From NCBI GenBank assembly GCA_022578965.1, contig MU400655.1:39826-103825 (forward strand): 64,000 nucleotides of DNA, written 5' to 3'. The position numbers and the translations under genes are program-made. The stretch comes from Xylaria sp. FL1777 (Eukaryota; Ascomycota; Sordariomycetes; Xylariales; Xylariaceae). Shown here one piece after another: positions 40,701 to 54,400 of the stretch (its first letter is position 1; each line of letters begins with the position of its first letter). Under the pieces are notes generated by a model. It was not told where the DNA came from, did not search any database, and was given only the letters and a program-made list of their open reading frames with translations.

Positions 40701-41468
40701 TTAGCTATTTATGCTATTACTATAATTATTATTAAACTTAAGTTATGCTTTTTTATATTTTTTAAGCTGTTAAAACCCTTTAACTTTAATAATAAAAGCT
40801 ATAGTTGTTATATTAAACGTACTATTAATAATAACTTTACTACTGTTTGCTTTAGCGTTAATAAAAAAGCTATATAGCTTAACTTTAGCTTTAATTAGTT
40901 TTAGTTCGTTAAATAAAAGCCTGCAGAACAAAATAGCATTAAGATTTATTATGTTTATAGTTAAAATATTAAAACCTTTAAAACTTTTTTTGCTTGCTTT
41001 TAAACAATAATACGTTTTAATGTTAATTAATATATATATAAGCAAATAGCTAAAACTATGCATGTTAATTTATTTATGCATAGCTTTAATAAATGTTTTA
41101 AAGCAGTAGCTAATTATATACTTAAACTTAAAACTTAATACGTTGTTAGCTATAAGGCTATTAATTGCTATCTTTTTTTTGTTTTAAATTATATAGCTTA
41201 GCTTTATGCTTTTATAAAACATTAAGTAATTAGCTAACTATAATTTAAACGTATTATGTTTTTTGCTTTTTTAGTACTGCTTATAATTAATAAGGTTGTA
41301 AATTTTAAATGTTTATTTTTTAAAATATTCTTCTATTTTAATTAAACATGAAATTTCCATAATAATGCTTTTTAATGCTTTAGCTTTATTTAGCGTACTA
41401 TTAAGATACTCTTTAATGTAAACTATATTAAAAAATAATACTTAGCTATTTTCTTTTATTATAATAAT
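28701..41468. other. Long anonymous AT-rich stretch without a recognisable gene
   Basis: Nothing here exceeds chance except small patches: a 20-T run at 29052-29071, a slightly GC-richer patch near 31520-31610 (TTCCGGAT, ATGGAGCTCG, GCACTGCAG), and another at 31930-32000 with TTCGAC and ATTCGAAA. These may mark less mutated ends of old repeats. A 97-codon minus frame at 40770-41063 has no motif. I found no tRNA, rRNA or LTR pair. Unreported dispersed repeats may remain, since not every pair of segments can be compared by eye. Confidence 0.4.
39236..39312. repeat. AGT/AGC trinucleotide-rich tract
   Basis: About 25 imperfect triplets of AGT, AGC, AAT and ACT type, such as AGTAGCACTAGTAGCAGCGT. 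In one frame it would give a Ser-rich run. It is a simple repeat within anonymous DNA. Confidence 0.6.
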
Positions 41469-41750
41469 TTAAAACATGTTATTTTTGCTTTTTGTGCTAC
41501 CAAACTTAATTATTTTAGTGGCTTTATTAGTTAGTTTATTAGTAGTTTTTTTAGTAACTTTATTAATAGCTTTTTTAGTGGCTTTATTAATAGCTTTACT
41601 AGTGGTTTTGCTAATTGAATTTATTAACTGTTTTTTTTTAGCCATTATAACAAATTTTAAATTAGGGTGTAGTTTGTATTTATTAAGTTTGCTGCTAAAG
41701 AAACTAATTAAAGTTATTAATAAGCTATGTTTTTTAAATAAAAATAACAT
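41469..41750 (-). repeat. 12-bp minisatellite, open on both strands
   Basis: Units of 12 or 24 bp such as TTTATTAATAGC / TTTTTAGTGGC occupy about 41515-41620. Because the period is a multiple of three, both strands stay open: 93 codons on minus (41750-41469) and 93 on plus (41476-41757). The minus frame contains four-residue repeats (AINK, ATKK, VTKK, TTNK) after MAKKK and a basic C-terminal part (STKSKN). That is the more protein-like reading and might be a relic of a Thr/Lys/Ala repeat protein. No homologue is recognised, and a repeat artefact is equally possible. Confidence 0.55.
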
Positions 41751-43266
41751 TGCTTAACGCACTACGTAGTTTTTAAAAATGTTAATACTTAAAGTAAATA
41801 ATACTACACTAAGATGCTTTTTTATTTTAAGCTATATTAAAGACTTAGTTATAACAAATAAATAAACATAAAAAGCACTAGTAATAAAAAAATAATTAAA
41901 AATTTTATAATAGTTTTTTAAGCTTTAATTTTACTATTAACAATTAAACTATTATATATATAATTATTTTTAAGCAATTTATATATATAATACATTAAGC
42001 TTTTTAAGTAATATGTTTAAAACAAAAACGTGTTATAAAGCAAAGCATATATAGCAGCTATAATTTATATGCGTTATATTAATGCTTGCTTTTTTAGCAA
42101 TAATATATAATTAATGCATAACTTTTATTATATACACTAATTTTTATAAATTTTATTTTCGAATTGCTTTTATATATTATGTAGTTAATGCTTAGTTAAC
42201 ATTTTTAATAATTTTAATTAACTTGTTATATTATTCCTGTTAATTTTTAAGATTTTTTGCTAAAGCTCTAATGTATTTTTTTTTGCTTTTAATAGTGCTA
42301 TGCAAAAAAAAGCTGTTTTTTTTAATATTTGCAAGTTTTAAGTTTAGCTTTTTTATTTACTGCTTAATTAAACTCTTAAAATCTTATAGCTTAGTAATAA
42401 TCTTATTGTATGCTATGTTTGTTATGTTATAAATAGTTAGTTTTATATATTTACTTATAATTGCTTTTGCATTAATAATATGTAATATTGCTAGCTATAT
42501 ATTAATAACTTAGTTTTAGTTATCTTTATAGCTATATAAAGAATTAATATTTATTAAGTTTTTTAAGCCTATTTTAATTTATAGCTATATTATAGCTATA
42601 ATAAGTAGCTATTATTACTTAAAAACAAAATAGCTATAAAGCGTTTGCTAGTAGTTATAGTAGCTATAGCAGCTATTATGTTTTTTTTTTTTTTTGCTAT
42701 AATGGGTTAATTTAAAAGGAAAAAAAAAAAAAGCAATAGTAAAAAACTTAAAACAACATATATTATAATATACATAAAAAAAGCAAAAATAAAGCATATT
42801 TTAGTAGTTAAGCTTACGTTTAAAAAAATATGCCTAATAAGCAAAATATTTAAATACTTAGCATTTTTGTACTGCAAAATATATAAGCTGCTATAAAAAC
42901 GCACTATAAGTTTTACTTTAGGATTTTTAATTTTTTTTAGTTTGCTTATTTATATAAAAAACATTAAACTAATAATAGTAAAACGTTAATAGTTATTTAA
43001 AAAAGCTTAAATATATAAGCTTTTTGTTAAATATATGCTAATGCTGCAGTAATTACTCTTTTATTTTTAACTTTATGTTAACTTTTTTTTAAAATAACTT
43101 TAGCAAATTATTAAAAAATAAATCTGCATTAGTATTAATACTACATATAAGCTGTTTTTTTACTTGCAGTTAAAACTAAATTAATAAGTTTTAGCGGCTA
43201 ATAATTATAAGCAATTAACTTATTTACGTTATTTAATTTGCTGCTTAATACCTGATTTTTAAAAGA
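41751..43266. other. Anonymous AT-rich DNA
   Basis: No supported feature. A 65-codon minus frame at 42707-42904 begins within a poly-A/T run and has no motif. Confidence 0.4.
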
Positions 43267-43385
43267 ATTTTAATAAGGAGCTCACTTTGCAAAAAAGCAG
43301 CTTAAATTTTTTAACTGCTTGCATAATGCTTAATTATTAAAAAGATTTTAAATAAAAGCTTACTTTGCAAAAAAGCAGCCTAGCT
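43267..43385. repeat. ~45-bp direct repeat at 78-bp spacing
   Basis: ACTTTGCAAAAAAGCAGC occurs at 43284 and 43362. It is preceded by TTTTAATAAGGAGCTC in the first copy and TTTTAAATAAAAGCTT in the second. GGAGCTC against AAAGCTT is a set of G/A and C/T differences, so the first copy is the less mutated one. Confidence 0.75.
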
Positions 43386-45188
43386 TATTTTTAAAACAAC
43401 TTATTAACAATTATTACTTATTTAACGCTTAAGCTAATATTAATAAAAACTAAGCTTAAACTTAGTTAAAAAAGCTGTTATATAACGTTTTTATGTATTA
43501 ATTATATTTTTAAGCGCATATATATTAATAACTTTAATTAAGTGCTTTATTACTAATAGTTAGCTTTAAAAATAATTTATAAAGCTTGTTAAACATGCTA
43601 TATTAAATAAATATTATACGCATAAACGTGTATGCTTATATAAATTGCAAAAAATAAAACATTTAATATAAACAAATAACTTATTTATTATTATGTTTAA
43701 GTTATATAAAAAATAACTAATATAAGGTTTTTGTTATGCTTAGCTATAAAGTTAAAAAAATTAGCAAGTTTTTAAAAAAAGCAACACTTAATTTATAAAC
43801 GATTTTTTAACTTAATATAATGTTAGTTTAAGCTTGCTAAAATTTAAATATGTATTAAGCATACTTTGCTTTTTGCAATTAAAACAATTGCTTTAATTAA
43901 ACCTAAATTAACATTTTTAAGCTAACTAAAAATAGGTTTTTTTGTTAGCTTAGTAGTAATAGTACTATTAACTTTTAAAAGCAAAATATAACTAAATTAT
44001 CGATTATGTTAAAGCGTTGCTAAAAATAGCTTAATGTTATTAGCTGCAAAAAGTTTTAAAATAAGCTTTTTTTAGTATAGCTTTTATATAAGCATAATTG
44101 CTAAACTGCTTGCTTATTATAAGCTTAAAACTTTTTTTTTGCTTACTTAATAGCTTTGTTTAATAAGCTTAGCGCTTAAATATTAGCTTATAATAGTTGC
44201 TATTTACTAAATATTAACTTTTGCTATTTTTTTTACTTTTTAACTTTAGTTTATAAAGCTTAATTAAAGAAAGCAATTTATGTAATAGCATTTTTATAAT
44301 ATGGTTTTTGCTTTTTTTTTTTATATATTTAATAACTAAACGTTAATATTACATTATAAAACTTAATATAATTTTAAAAAAAGCTTAATTAATGTTAAAA
44401 TCTGCAAACTTTTAGTTTTGTTATATAAGCACTTATTATATAAACTTTTAAGTTAAGTTAACTTTACTTAAAAATAGCTTATAAAAAGTTAAACAGTTAG
44501 CTTAAAATAGTTATATAATAAATATATAATAATTTAATAGCAAAAAAACGTTTTTAAGTAAATTATATAATAGCTTAATAAGTTTAATAACTTAACAGTA
44601 CTTAAGTAATAAGCATAAATAAGCTAAAATATTTTTATGTATAAAAAAGGAAAAAAAACCATAGCTTTAAAACCCTTAAAAAATTATTATTTAAATAAAT
44701 ATAACTAAAGTTTTAAGCTTTTTTTATTGCGCTTTAAGCGCAAGCTTTGCTTTTAAGCTGTTATTATTTTTGCTATTATGTTTTTTTTATTACTAAAACA
44801 TTAAGTTTTTGCTTAAAAACGTATATTATAATACTTATTATAATAGCTTACTAAGTTTAAATAACTTTATTTATTTTATTTATTATTATAATTTATAAAT
44901 AGCCTTTATTTATAACTTTATGCTTTTAAATATAACTTAGTAATAATAAGTAATTAAAAGTAATAACTAGTTAATTTACTTTAAAGAATTAAATAAATTT
45001 TTAAGTTTAATTTAACTTTTTTGTTTTTATACCTATATTTAAAATCTTGAAATAATTACTTAAACATAAATATTTAGCTTTAAAAAACCTTATTGTTTAT
45101 TGCTAATTAATTGCTTTATAAGCATAGTGCTTTATTACATAGTTAGTTCTTAAAAATGCTAAGGCTTTATGCATTAAATATGTTTTTA
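43386..45188. other. Anonymous AT-rich DNA
   Basis: No gene, RNA or element boundary is supported. Runs of T and A of 8 to 10 bases and isolated GpC-containing words are all that is visible. Confidence 0.4.
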
Positions 45189-45250
45189 TTTAATTTCTTT
45201 TTTTTTGATTTTTTTTTTTCTAATTTTTTTTTCTTTAATTTTTTTTCTTT

Positions 45251-45338
<88 letters not shown>

Positions 45339-45418
45339 CTTTTCCTCTTTTTTTTCCTTTTTTTTTTCTTTTTTTTTTTTTTTTTTTTCTTTTTTTTTCT
45401 TTTTTTCTTTGTTTTTTT
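45189..45418. repeat. Very long poly-T / pyrimidine tract (85 consecutive T)
   Basis: A T-rich tract from about 45189 leads into an unbroken run of 85 Ts at 45254-45338, then T runs separated by C or CC to about 45410, with GTTTTTTTA ending it. The two overlapping frames of 91 and 110 codons (45156-45431 and 45205-45537, +) are phenylalanine homopolymer artefacts. The run could be the reverse complement of a retroposon poly-A tail or a slippage expansion. The exact length in an assembly is unreliable. Confidence 0.9.
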
Positions 45419-48400
45419 ATTTCTTACTTAGCTTATTATTTATATTAAGACTTTTTTCTTTGTTTATAGTTTTTTATTTAAAAGCATTATTTAATAAAGT
45501 TTATTTTAATATAGCAATAAAACTTAGGCTTAAGTAATTTAAACATTTTTAATGCTTAAGTTTTATGTAAATATTATATACTAAAAATAAGCAGCTTATG
45601 TAGTTATAAAGCAGTTCTTTATGCAAATTTCTTTTGCTTTTTTTTATTTAATTTTAAAGTTTTTTATATTATTTAAAGCAAAACTAACATTAGTTTAAAA
45701 ACATAAGCTTTTTACGCTTTTTTATATTATTGCATATAAATAATAGTGTAATTGTTTTGTTAATTATTTTAAAGCAAAGCTTTAGTTTATATGCTTAATA
45801 AATATTGCAGCATTATTAACGTTAGCTTTTAAGCAAAAATAATATATGTTTTATAGCTTTTTTATAATTATTAATTATTTAAGTAATATTATTAATTAAA
45901 CATTTTGCTGTTTTGTTAACTTTATTATTAAAGAACTTATTATTTTATATTTATTATTAAAGCATTAAACATAAATTAAAACTTAAAGCAAGCTTTAAAA
46001 TAAAAGCTAAAAATATTAGTGCTTACTTTAATTATTAATGCTTATATAGCACGTATTATTAGTAACGCTAGTAGTTTTTTTTTTTTAGTTTACTTTATAT
46101 AATTTGCAAGTTTATTAAACTAAGTTTTAATAATTGCAGAAAATAGTAAATTATTGCTTAAAGTAGCTTGCTTATAGTTTTTAGTAGCTTTTTTGTTATT
46201 TTATAAAAAGCAGCTTTTAAATAATAGCTTAAAAGCATTATAAAATGCGTTATAAAAGCTTACATTATAATTTAAGATATATTTATTTATTTTAAATATT
46301 TATAAAGCTTTTTAGTTTATAAAGCATAATAATAAATGTTTAATATATATATAGTTGCTATAAAAAGCAACATTATATATATAGCAAGCTAGTTTGCTTT
46401 TAGTTTTTTTATAATGTTTTATATGCTTTTTAAAATACTATAAAGTAAAAAATTGTTTTTGCTTATAATAGTAGCACTTTAAGCTTTTAGATTTATAATT
46501 ATTATAGTGCTTTATTATGTTATTATTATAAAAGCTTTTGTTTTTATATTTAAAGCATTTTAAGAAGTTAATATATAGATTTCTTTTAAAAAATACGTTT
46601 TTGTTTTTTATATAAAAGCACTAATAAATGTTGTTTTAATTAAAAATCTTTAAGGCTTAAAAAAGTAGTTCGTATCTTTTTTTATATAAGCAGTATAGCT
46701 TTATAGTAGTTTTAGAGCTTTTATTAAAGCAAGGCTTTTTGCTTAAATGTTTGCTTAAAATTAAATAATAGCTAAACTTAGCTAAACATTTGCTACATTA
46801 ATAGTAGCTTAAAAACGTAAAAATAGCAATAGCTATTTTAGTTAAAACTACTATAATAAAGGTAATTATAGTTAAAAAGCATAGTATAGCGTTTATTTTA
46901 TATTGCTTAAGTATTTATAAATAATAATGTAAGTAATAAAAAACGTTTTTCTATTACAGTAAATAATAAATAAAAAATAAGATTATATTAAACCAAGTTT
47001 TACTTATTAAACCAAGGTATATATAAAGGTGCTATATAACATATATTATTATATAAAGGCCTTTTAAACCTTTTTATAGCTATATTTATAATTATATATA
47101 ATAATTTTCCTTTGTTTTATTAAAACATTTATTAGGCTATAAAATAATACTTGTTTAATTTAGCAGATTTTAAATAGATCTACATATAAGCATAAAAACA
47201 AAAAGCTGCTACAAAAAATCTTTACAGAATAAAAAATAAGCTAAAAAAAGGAACTTTATATATATAGTTATAAGCATAGCTAAAGAAAGGTTTAAAACTT
47301 TTACGCAATAATATATGTTAATATACTTTTATTTATAGTTTAGTTTTAAAAAGTAAAACAAATTTAAAACAAAAAACATAAGTTTATATAAACTTATAAA
47401 AGTAAGCAACATAAAATAGCTTTAATTAATTATAAGCTTTTTTTACTTACTTTTATTACAAATAAGTTTATAAGTTATATATTTTTATTGTTTAATTTAT
47501 ATTATTAAATAACATGTGTTAGTTATATTTATTACAGCACTAGCTTTTTTATAAACTTTTATTTATATGCTATTTATTTAAAGTGTTATAAAGCTCTTGT
47601 TTTTAAAAGTATACTTTATTTTTTAATATTTTTTTGCTATACTAATTTTTATTTTGCAACGTTTTATTTAGTGTACTAGCTATATCTTTAATTGCAATGC
47701 TTTTTAAAATAGTGTTTTATTAGCTAGTAATTTATATTTAAAATATTTAAATAATAATAGTGCACTAGTAGTATAAGATTTCTTTATTTATAACAAAACA
47801 AGCAAGTTTTACGAAGTATATTTAAAAAAAAACGCGCTTTTAAGTATACTGCTTTTATTAAGTAGCTTAAGTTATACGTTATTTAAACATTTTATAAAAA
47901 CATTTTCTTTATATATACTTATTGCGCTAACTTTTTAGCTTAACTTTAACTTATATACTAACGTTACTTTTTTATTTGCTAATAATATTTATTATTTATT
48001 TAGGCGTTTAATACGCAAAAAAAAGGCAAAAAATTACCTGTTTATAAAAACACTCGAATTATTTAAAGTAAACTTAGTAAAAACTTACTGCAGTAAAAAG
48101 TTAGTTTATATATATTAGTAGTAGCTATAAACTTTTAATTAATAAGCAATATTTATAACACTAAAGTTATTTTAAAAAAATTAGCGTTTAATATTATTAA
48201 ATATTATTAAAGGTTATATAAAATATATTTTTTATACTATTAGTAATTACTTTAAGCTTATAAAGCACGTTTAGTTATTTAAAAAACAAAACGCGGTTTA
48301 AGATCATTTTATAAATTATTATAGTAAATAGCTTTTAAAAGTACTGCAGTAAGTTATTACACTGCATAAATAACAACTAAAGTATAAAAATACCTTTATT

Positions 48401-51400
48401 TAAGCTATTTTTAAGTATTACTTTAAAGTATACTACAGTAATAAATTATAGTTCATAAAAGATATTAATAATATTAAGCGTAAAATAAAGCAAAACAACT
48501 AAAAAAAAGCAATTTAAGTATATAAAAACGTTATAGCTTAATTTTTAAACAAGTATTTTATAAAAGTGCCTAAATTGCCTTAATAATTTTTACTTTAGTT
48601 AGTTTACTATATATACTTATATAATAATCCTATAAAAGTAAGCTTTAAAAACTTGCTATATAAGTATAATAAACTATAATTACTAAATATATAAAGTAAA
48701 CTATTTAAACATATAATTTTTATATATAAGCACTTATTTAAGCAAACGTTTAAAAATTTTGCTTTTGCTAAAAATAAATCTGCTAGTGATTTTTTATATA
48801 GCTATAACGCTACTATATAACGTAAAGCTAGCAATAAACTTGCTTAAAACATATATACTATAATTATTAGCTAGCTTAAGCTTTATAACTTTAGTAGTTA
48901 TTTTTTCAATATACGTAGTATATATATATAGCTATTAAAAAGCTAGCTTTATTTTAGTAAAAACAGGTTTAATAACTTTTAAAACTAGCTTTTGCTGCGT
49001 TATAAAGCACCTATAAAAATATATATGCGTATTTAAGCCTTGCAGCAATTTTTCTTTAATTAGTTAGTTATAACTACAAATGTTAGCTAAGGCTTACTAA
49101 TAGCACCATTATTACAACTATTGCAATAATTAACTATAATAGTACTTAATTAGCTTAAACTTATATAGTTTAAAAATAAAAAGCAAAAAAGTTATAAAGC
49201 AAAGTATTTTATTAAGATTGCTTAAAAAAATGCAAAAGCAGGGCTTTTATTAATGCATTTTTAATAATTTAAAAAACAATCGCTTTTAAAACTACTTTTT
49301 AATAATTAAAACTAAGCCTAAGTTAAAAAAAAACTAAACAAGCTTTCTAATTTTTCTGCAAACTTAAACATTGTGTTTTTCGATATAAAAGCATTACTAA
49401 TTATTATGCAGCTATTATTAGTATTACTTTTTAAAGCAAAAGCGCTAAAGTTAAATTTAAGGCTTTAAAACATATAAGCTAAACTAAAGCAAGCAAACGT
49501 TAGTAGCTATTTTAACTTTAGCTTTAATTATAAGGTTAGCATTAAAAAAGCAGCAATTAAAGAAAGCAAAAAGCATATAATGTAGCTAATTATAAAATAT
49601 GCTTTAAAACAATACAGTGAAAATATAGCTAATATGCTTACTTAAGAAATCTTGCTTAATAACGTAGCTTAAAGGCTTTAAGATTTTAGTATTATAAAAA
49701 CTTTAATTATAATTATATAAAAAAAAAATTAGGACTAGTTTAAACTAGCAAAGCTTTTAAGCTACAATAATATCTTTTTAAAGAGCTATAACTTTATGCT
49801 ATTATTTATGCGCCTAAAATAAACTAAGCAAAAAACGTTAATAGTTATATTTAAAGCGTTAACTATAATTAAAAACTAAAACCTTAAACATTATAAAAAC
49901 CTGCTTAAAAATCATTACTTTTTTTAAGCAAACAATAAAATAAATAAAATAGTGATAAAATAGCTATTATAACATTTTAAAAATATGCTATAGCTATTAT
50001 TTTTAGCGTATTAGTAACGCTGCTTAAATATAAAATAAATTTGCGGGTTTTTATAAACATAAGCGTAGTTTAAGCGCAGTAATATATATTAGCACAAAAA
50101 ATCTACCTTTTGTTTTAATTAAGTTAAATAGCTAAAGAAATATTTATTTTAGCAAACTAGCTATAAATTAACTATTAAGGGCTATTAAAATATATTTTTA
50201 TTTAAGATCTTTATTTAGTTTTAAACAAACGGTGTAAATATTATAAAACTTCTTTTATAATTACGAATTATGCTAGCAAGTTTATTTATTATGCTGCTTT
50301 TACTAATTTAAGTTAAAGCTAAAACTGCTTGCAAGTTTATTTCTTTAATAGTTGTTTACTTTTTTGCGCGTTTATTGCTTACGCTTTTTTGCAGCATACT
50401 TAAGCGCTTTGCTTTTATGCTTAAATTTTACGGTATTTTAAGGCTTAACATTAAGCTTTAATTTTAAACCTTGCTGCTTAATTATAGGCTGTTTAAACAG
50501 CATATAGTACTACAACGCAAAAATAATGAAAACAAAGCAATAATGTTTACAGTAAATATAATATAATAATTATTTGTTATTATTAATAATAAAGCTGTTT
50601 TATTTAGCGCAAAGGTGTTTTTAAAACTCCGGTAAGCTTTTTAGGTTTATATTGCTAGGTTATATAACATGCATAAAGTTATTAAACTAAAAAAACTAGT
50701 TATTAAGTGCGTTTTAAGGCAAAATATATTAGCTTTGCTTTGCTTTTAGCTAATAGCTATATAATATATTATGTTTAGCTTTTTTAACTCTTTTTTTTAT
50801 CTTTTTTAATTAAATAAAAGCAAAGTTTTTTGCATTAATAAAAAGTTATAAGCATAAAACAAGCAAAAGGGCAGCTTTGCTAACATTAACCTTTTTACGC
50901 AACGCTTACGTTAGCTGCTTTTTTTAATAAAGGGCTTTTTTTTAAGATTAGCCCTAGCTTAATGCTTTTTATTATTAATTTTTTCTTAAGTGATTAAAAT
51001 GCTAACAATTTAGCTAATGCTGCTTTATAACGTTTAAGATTATTTAGCAAAATTTAAGAAGTGCTAGTTTTAGTTATTACTTTTTGCTAATATAAGCGTT
51101 TTTTTCTTTAGCAATAAAAAGATATAAATATATGTTTATATAAGCTATTGCAAGCGTGCAAGCATTTTTAATAGTTTTAAAGTTAAAATAAGCCCTTTAT
51201 TTTTTCTTTAGCATTTATAATCTAAAATTTAAAATAATAGCTAGTATATTTAAAACGCTTAAGTGTAAATAAAGCGCTAGCTAATAACTAAAGAACATAA
51301 TTAGTACTACGTTTATTTAGGCTATTAATTGTTCTTTAAATAAGCTAGGTTTTTTAGGTTGTTTAAGTTTTTTAAAGAGGTTAAGTTTTAAGTAGTTTTA

Positions 51401-54400
51401 TTTAAGCTAATAATAAACCGCTTTAGCTACCTTTAGTTAAGCATAAAATATAGCACGCAAATAATTAGTGGTAAAATTGCCACTATTATAATTGCTTTTT
51501 TTTAATAGCTAAACATTGCTACTATTTATTACAAATAAAATATTACATTTGTTAAAAAACATAGTACAACTGTAAAGAAAAAAGGAAATAAAAGAAAACA
51601 TGATTATAAATAAAGCTAGTACTACAAACAAAAGTTAAAAAAAAAAAATTAAGTGTTATTTAGCAGTAATGCATAAATATAGTAATATTGTGTTTACTTT
51701 AACTTAGTATTTAATTTTAAAGTTATAACCTCTTTTTGCTGTTTTATTTTTTTGTTCTTTTTTTTTTTATTTTCTTTTTTCTATTATATTTATTTTTTAA
51801 GCAAACATACATAGCTTATAAATAATAAGTATTATTGCATATACTTATAGTATTATAGCGTGGCTAAAGTTTAAAAGCAGCAATATAGTTAAGCATTTAG
51901 GCTTTTATTTATTAAAACGCGTTAATTATATATATAACTTAGTTTTTTTACTTTTTTTATAAATATAAAACTAATAAAGTGCTTATATATTTGTTTTTTT
52001 AGTATTATTACGCTTTAAAGCAATAATATAAAATATAGCATAGCTTACTAAACTATAAAAAAAAGCTTTTTAAAGTTTATTAAAGCATAATAATATACTT
52101 ATTGCAAGCTAAAGCTTAAAAACATTAATATAAATAAAAGTAGTAGCGCTATGCTTTTTTTAAGCTTTATGTTGCGTTATAGCTAATGCTTTAAAAGTGG
52201 CTACAAAGAAAATAGCACGTGTTTAAACATTTATTGCATTATATTTAAGTTAAAACCTTATAATAACTATTTAACTACTATTATTAATAGCTTTATATTT
52301 ATTTAGCTTAACGCATTAGTAACTTAATTAAGCTTTATTTTGTAAGTTTAATTAAACTTTTCTTTAAACTTATATATTTGCATAAGCTTTTTAAATATTT
52401 TAAGCTATACGTGCTATTATAACTTGTAGCATATAAAGCTATAATTAATAAATATATTAAGTAATAGCTTGTTTAAAGCAAACTATATAGCTATTTTGTA
52501 TACTATAAAACATTTTTTTAATAAGTTATAAAAGGACTTAATATTAACGAAAAAAACAGCTTTTTTTACATTATTTATGTTTTTTCTTTTTAAGCGTTGT
52601 TTTATTAGCGTTTAAAGCAAGCAAACAAAGCTATAATACAAAAAGCCTTTAATAAGCAATGTAATAACCTTAGTTAAAACAACTTACATAACGTTTAGCT
52701 TAAGCTAACTTTTAATGTTTTATATTATAACTTAGTTTGCGTAAAGCTTGTAGTGCTAAAGCATTGCAATTAGCTAGCAATATTTTTCTTTATAGCATAA
52801 ATAAATACTACTTACTATAAACTTAAACTGCTAAATTTAAAGCTAAATTGCTTATTATAAGTATATATAGCAATAGTAATATAATAAAATATAAAGTTGC
52901 TTTTTGCTATTAATGCAAAAGTATGTTATTTTTGCTATTATTATATATTAAAAAAAGCAGTAAAAAAAGCTATGCTTTTAAGTTAAACCTTCGCATAATA
53001 TATCCTAAAACTTATTAAATGTAATACTAGCTTTGCTTAGCTTACGTATTATTTATTTGTAGTATATAGCTAAGCTGTTTTAAAAACTGCTAAACAACTT
53101 AGCTTTATTAGTTATTATTTGTTGTTTTTTTAAACAATTATTTTTAAGCGCTACTTTTTAGTTTTTTACGTTTAGTTTGCTTGCTTTATTGTTTTTATTA
53201 TTAAGGTTGCTTTTTATGTTTTATTTTAAGTTGCGCTTATAAGCTAACAATTATTAATTTATAATAATAGCTTTAAACGTTTTTATATGCAGCTTTAATA
53301 CAGTTGCGTTTAAAATACACTTAAGCATTTATTTTAGCACGCTACTAAGTATTAAGCTATTTTAGCAGCACTAGTAAATATAAATAATACTTAGGTTTAA
53401 AAGCCTATTTTATAAATTAAGCTAAATAAGATCTTTAATAATATAGCAAATATAGCTTTATAAGCTAACGCTAAAAAAGCATCCGTTATAGTTTTTGCAA
53501 TAGCATATAGCTTTAGTACTTTTATAAGCTTTAATAGTATTAATATGTTATTTTTTACATTAGTTAATATGCTTTTAAATAGCTTTTTTTGCAAATTTTG
53601 CTACTTTATATTTTAAACAAACGTAAGTTTTATATTTATTTATAAAGATTTTTGCTTTATTACATTTAGCTAAATAAAAACTAGTGTATACTATAGTAAT
53701 AAAAGTGCGCTTATATTTAGCAAAATAAATAAAGCTATTTAGTTTTAAGCTTTTAGAACTATAGTAGCTATATTAATAAAAGTATAATTAAAGCTAAAAA
53801 CAAAGATATTTTTAGCAGTAAAGCATGCTTTTATAATTATAAATAGTAAATAAGTTGCAAAAAATAACAAAAATAAACTTTATAATATAAAAATGTGTTT
53901 TAAAAAAAAGATATAGTATGCTATTATAAGCTAATAAAAACATAATAAATAATAATGTTAGCTTTTAAAAATTGCGTAAAATATTATAATAAAAGTAGTA
54001 ATAGTAGCGTAACAAATGTTTGCTTGTTTTATTTGCTACTATTATAACTAAGCTATAATATTTTTGCTATATTTTAGCTAGCTTAAAAGCTAGCGCTTAC
54101 TTTAAGCAAATTATTATTAAGCACTTTTTATAACGTTTAATATTTTAGAAGTTATTAAAGGCACATTTATTATATATATAATTAATACTTGCTTTTTAGT
54201 TCTTTTAGCGATTTAAACTTTAAAAGCTACTAGTTGCTTTATTAAGCTTGCGTTACTTTTAATATATACTACTTATGTTTATATTAAGGAATTTTTATTA
54301 TAATAATAAATAAAGCTTAACTTATAGGTTTTTAAAGCGTAATTATGTTACTTATTGCTATTTAAGTTATAGCTACGCATAAATTACGCTTAAAAATAAA

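Noticed and set aside
45156..45537. Overlapping 91- and 110-codon frames
   Set aside because: They are translations of the poly-T tract (phenylalanine homopolymer).
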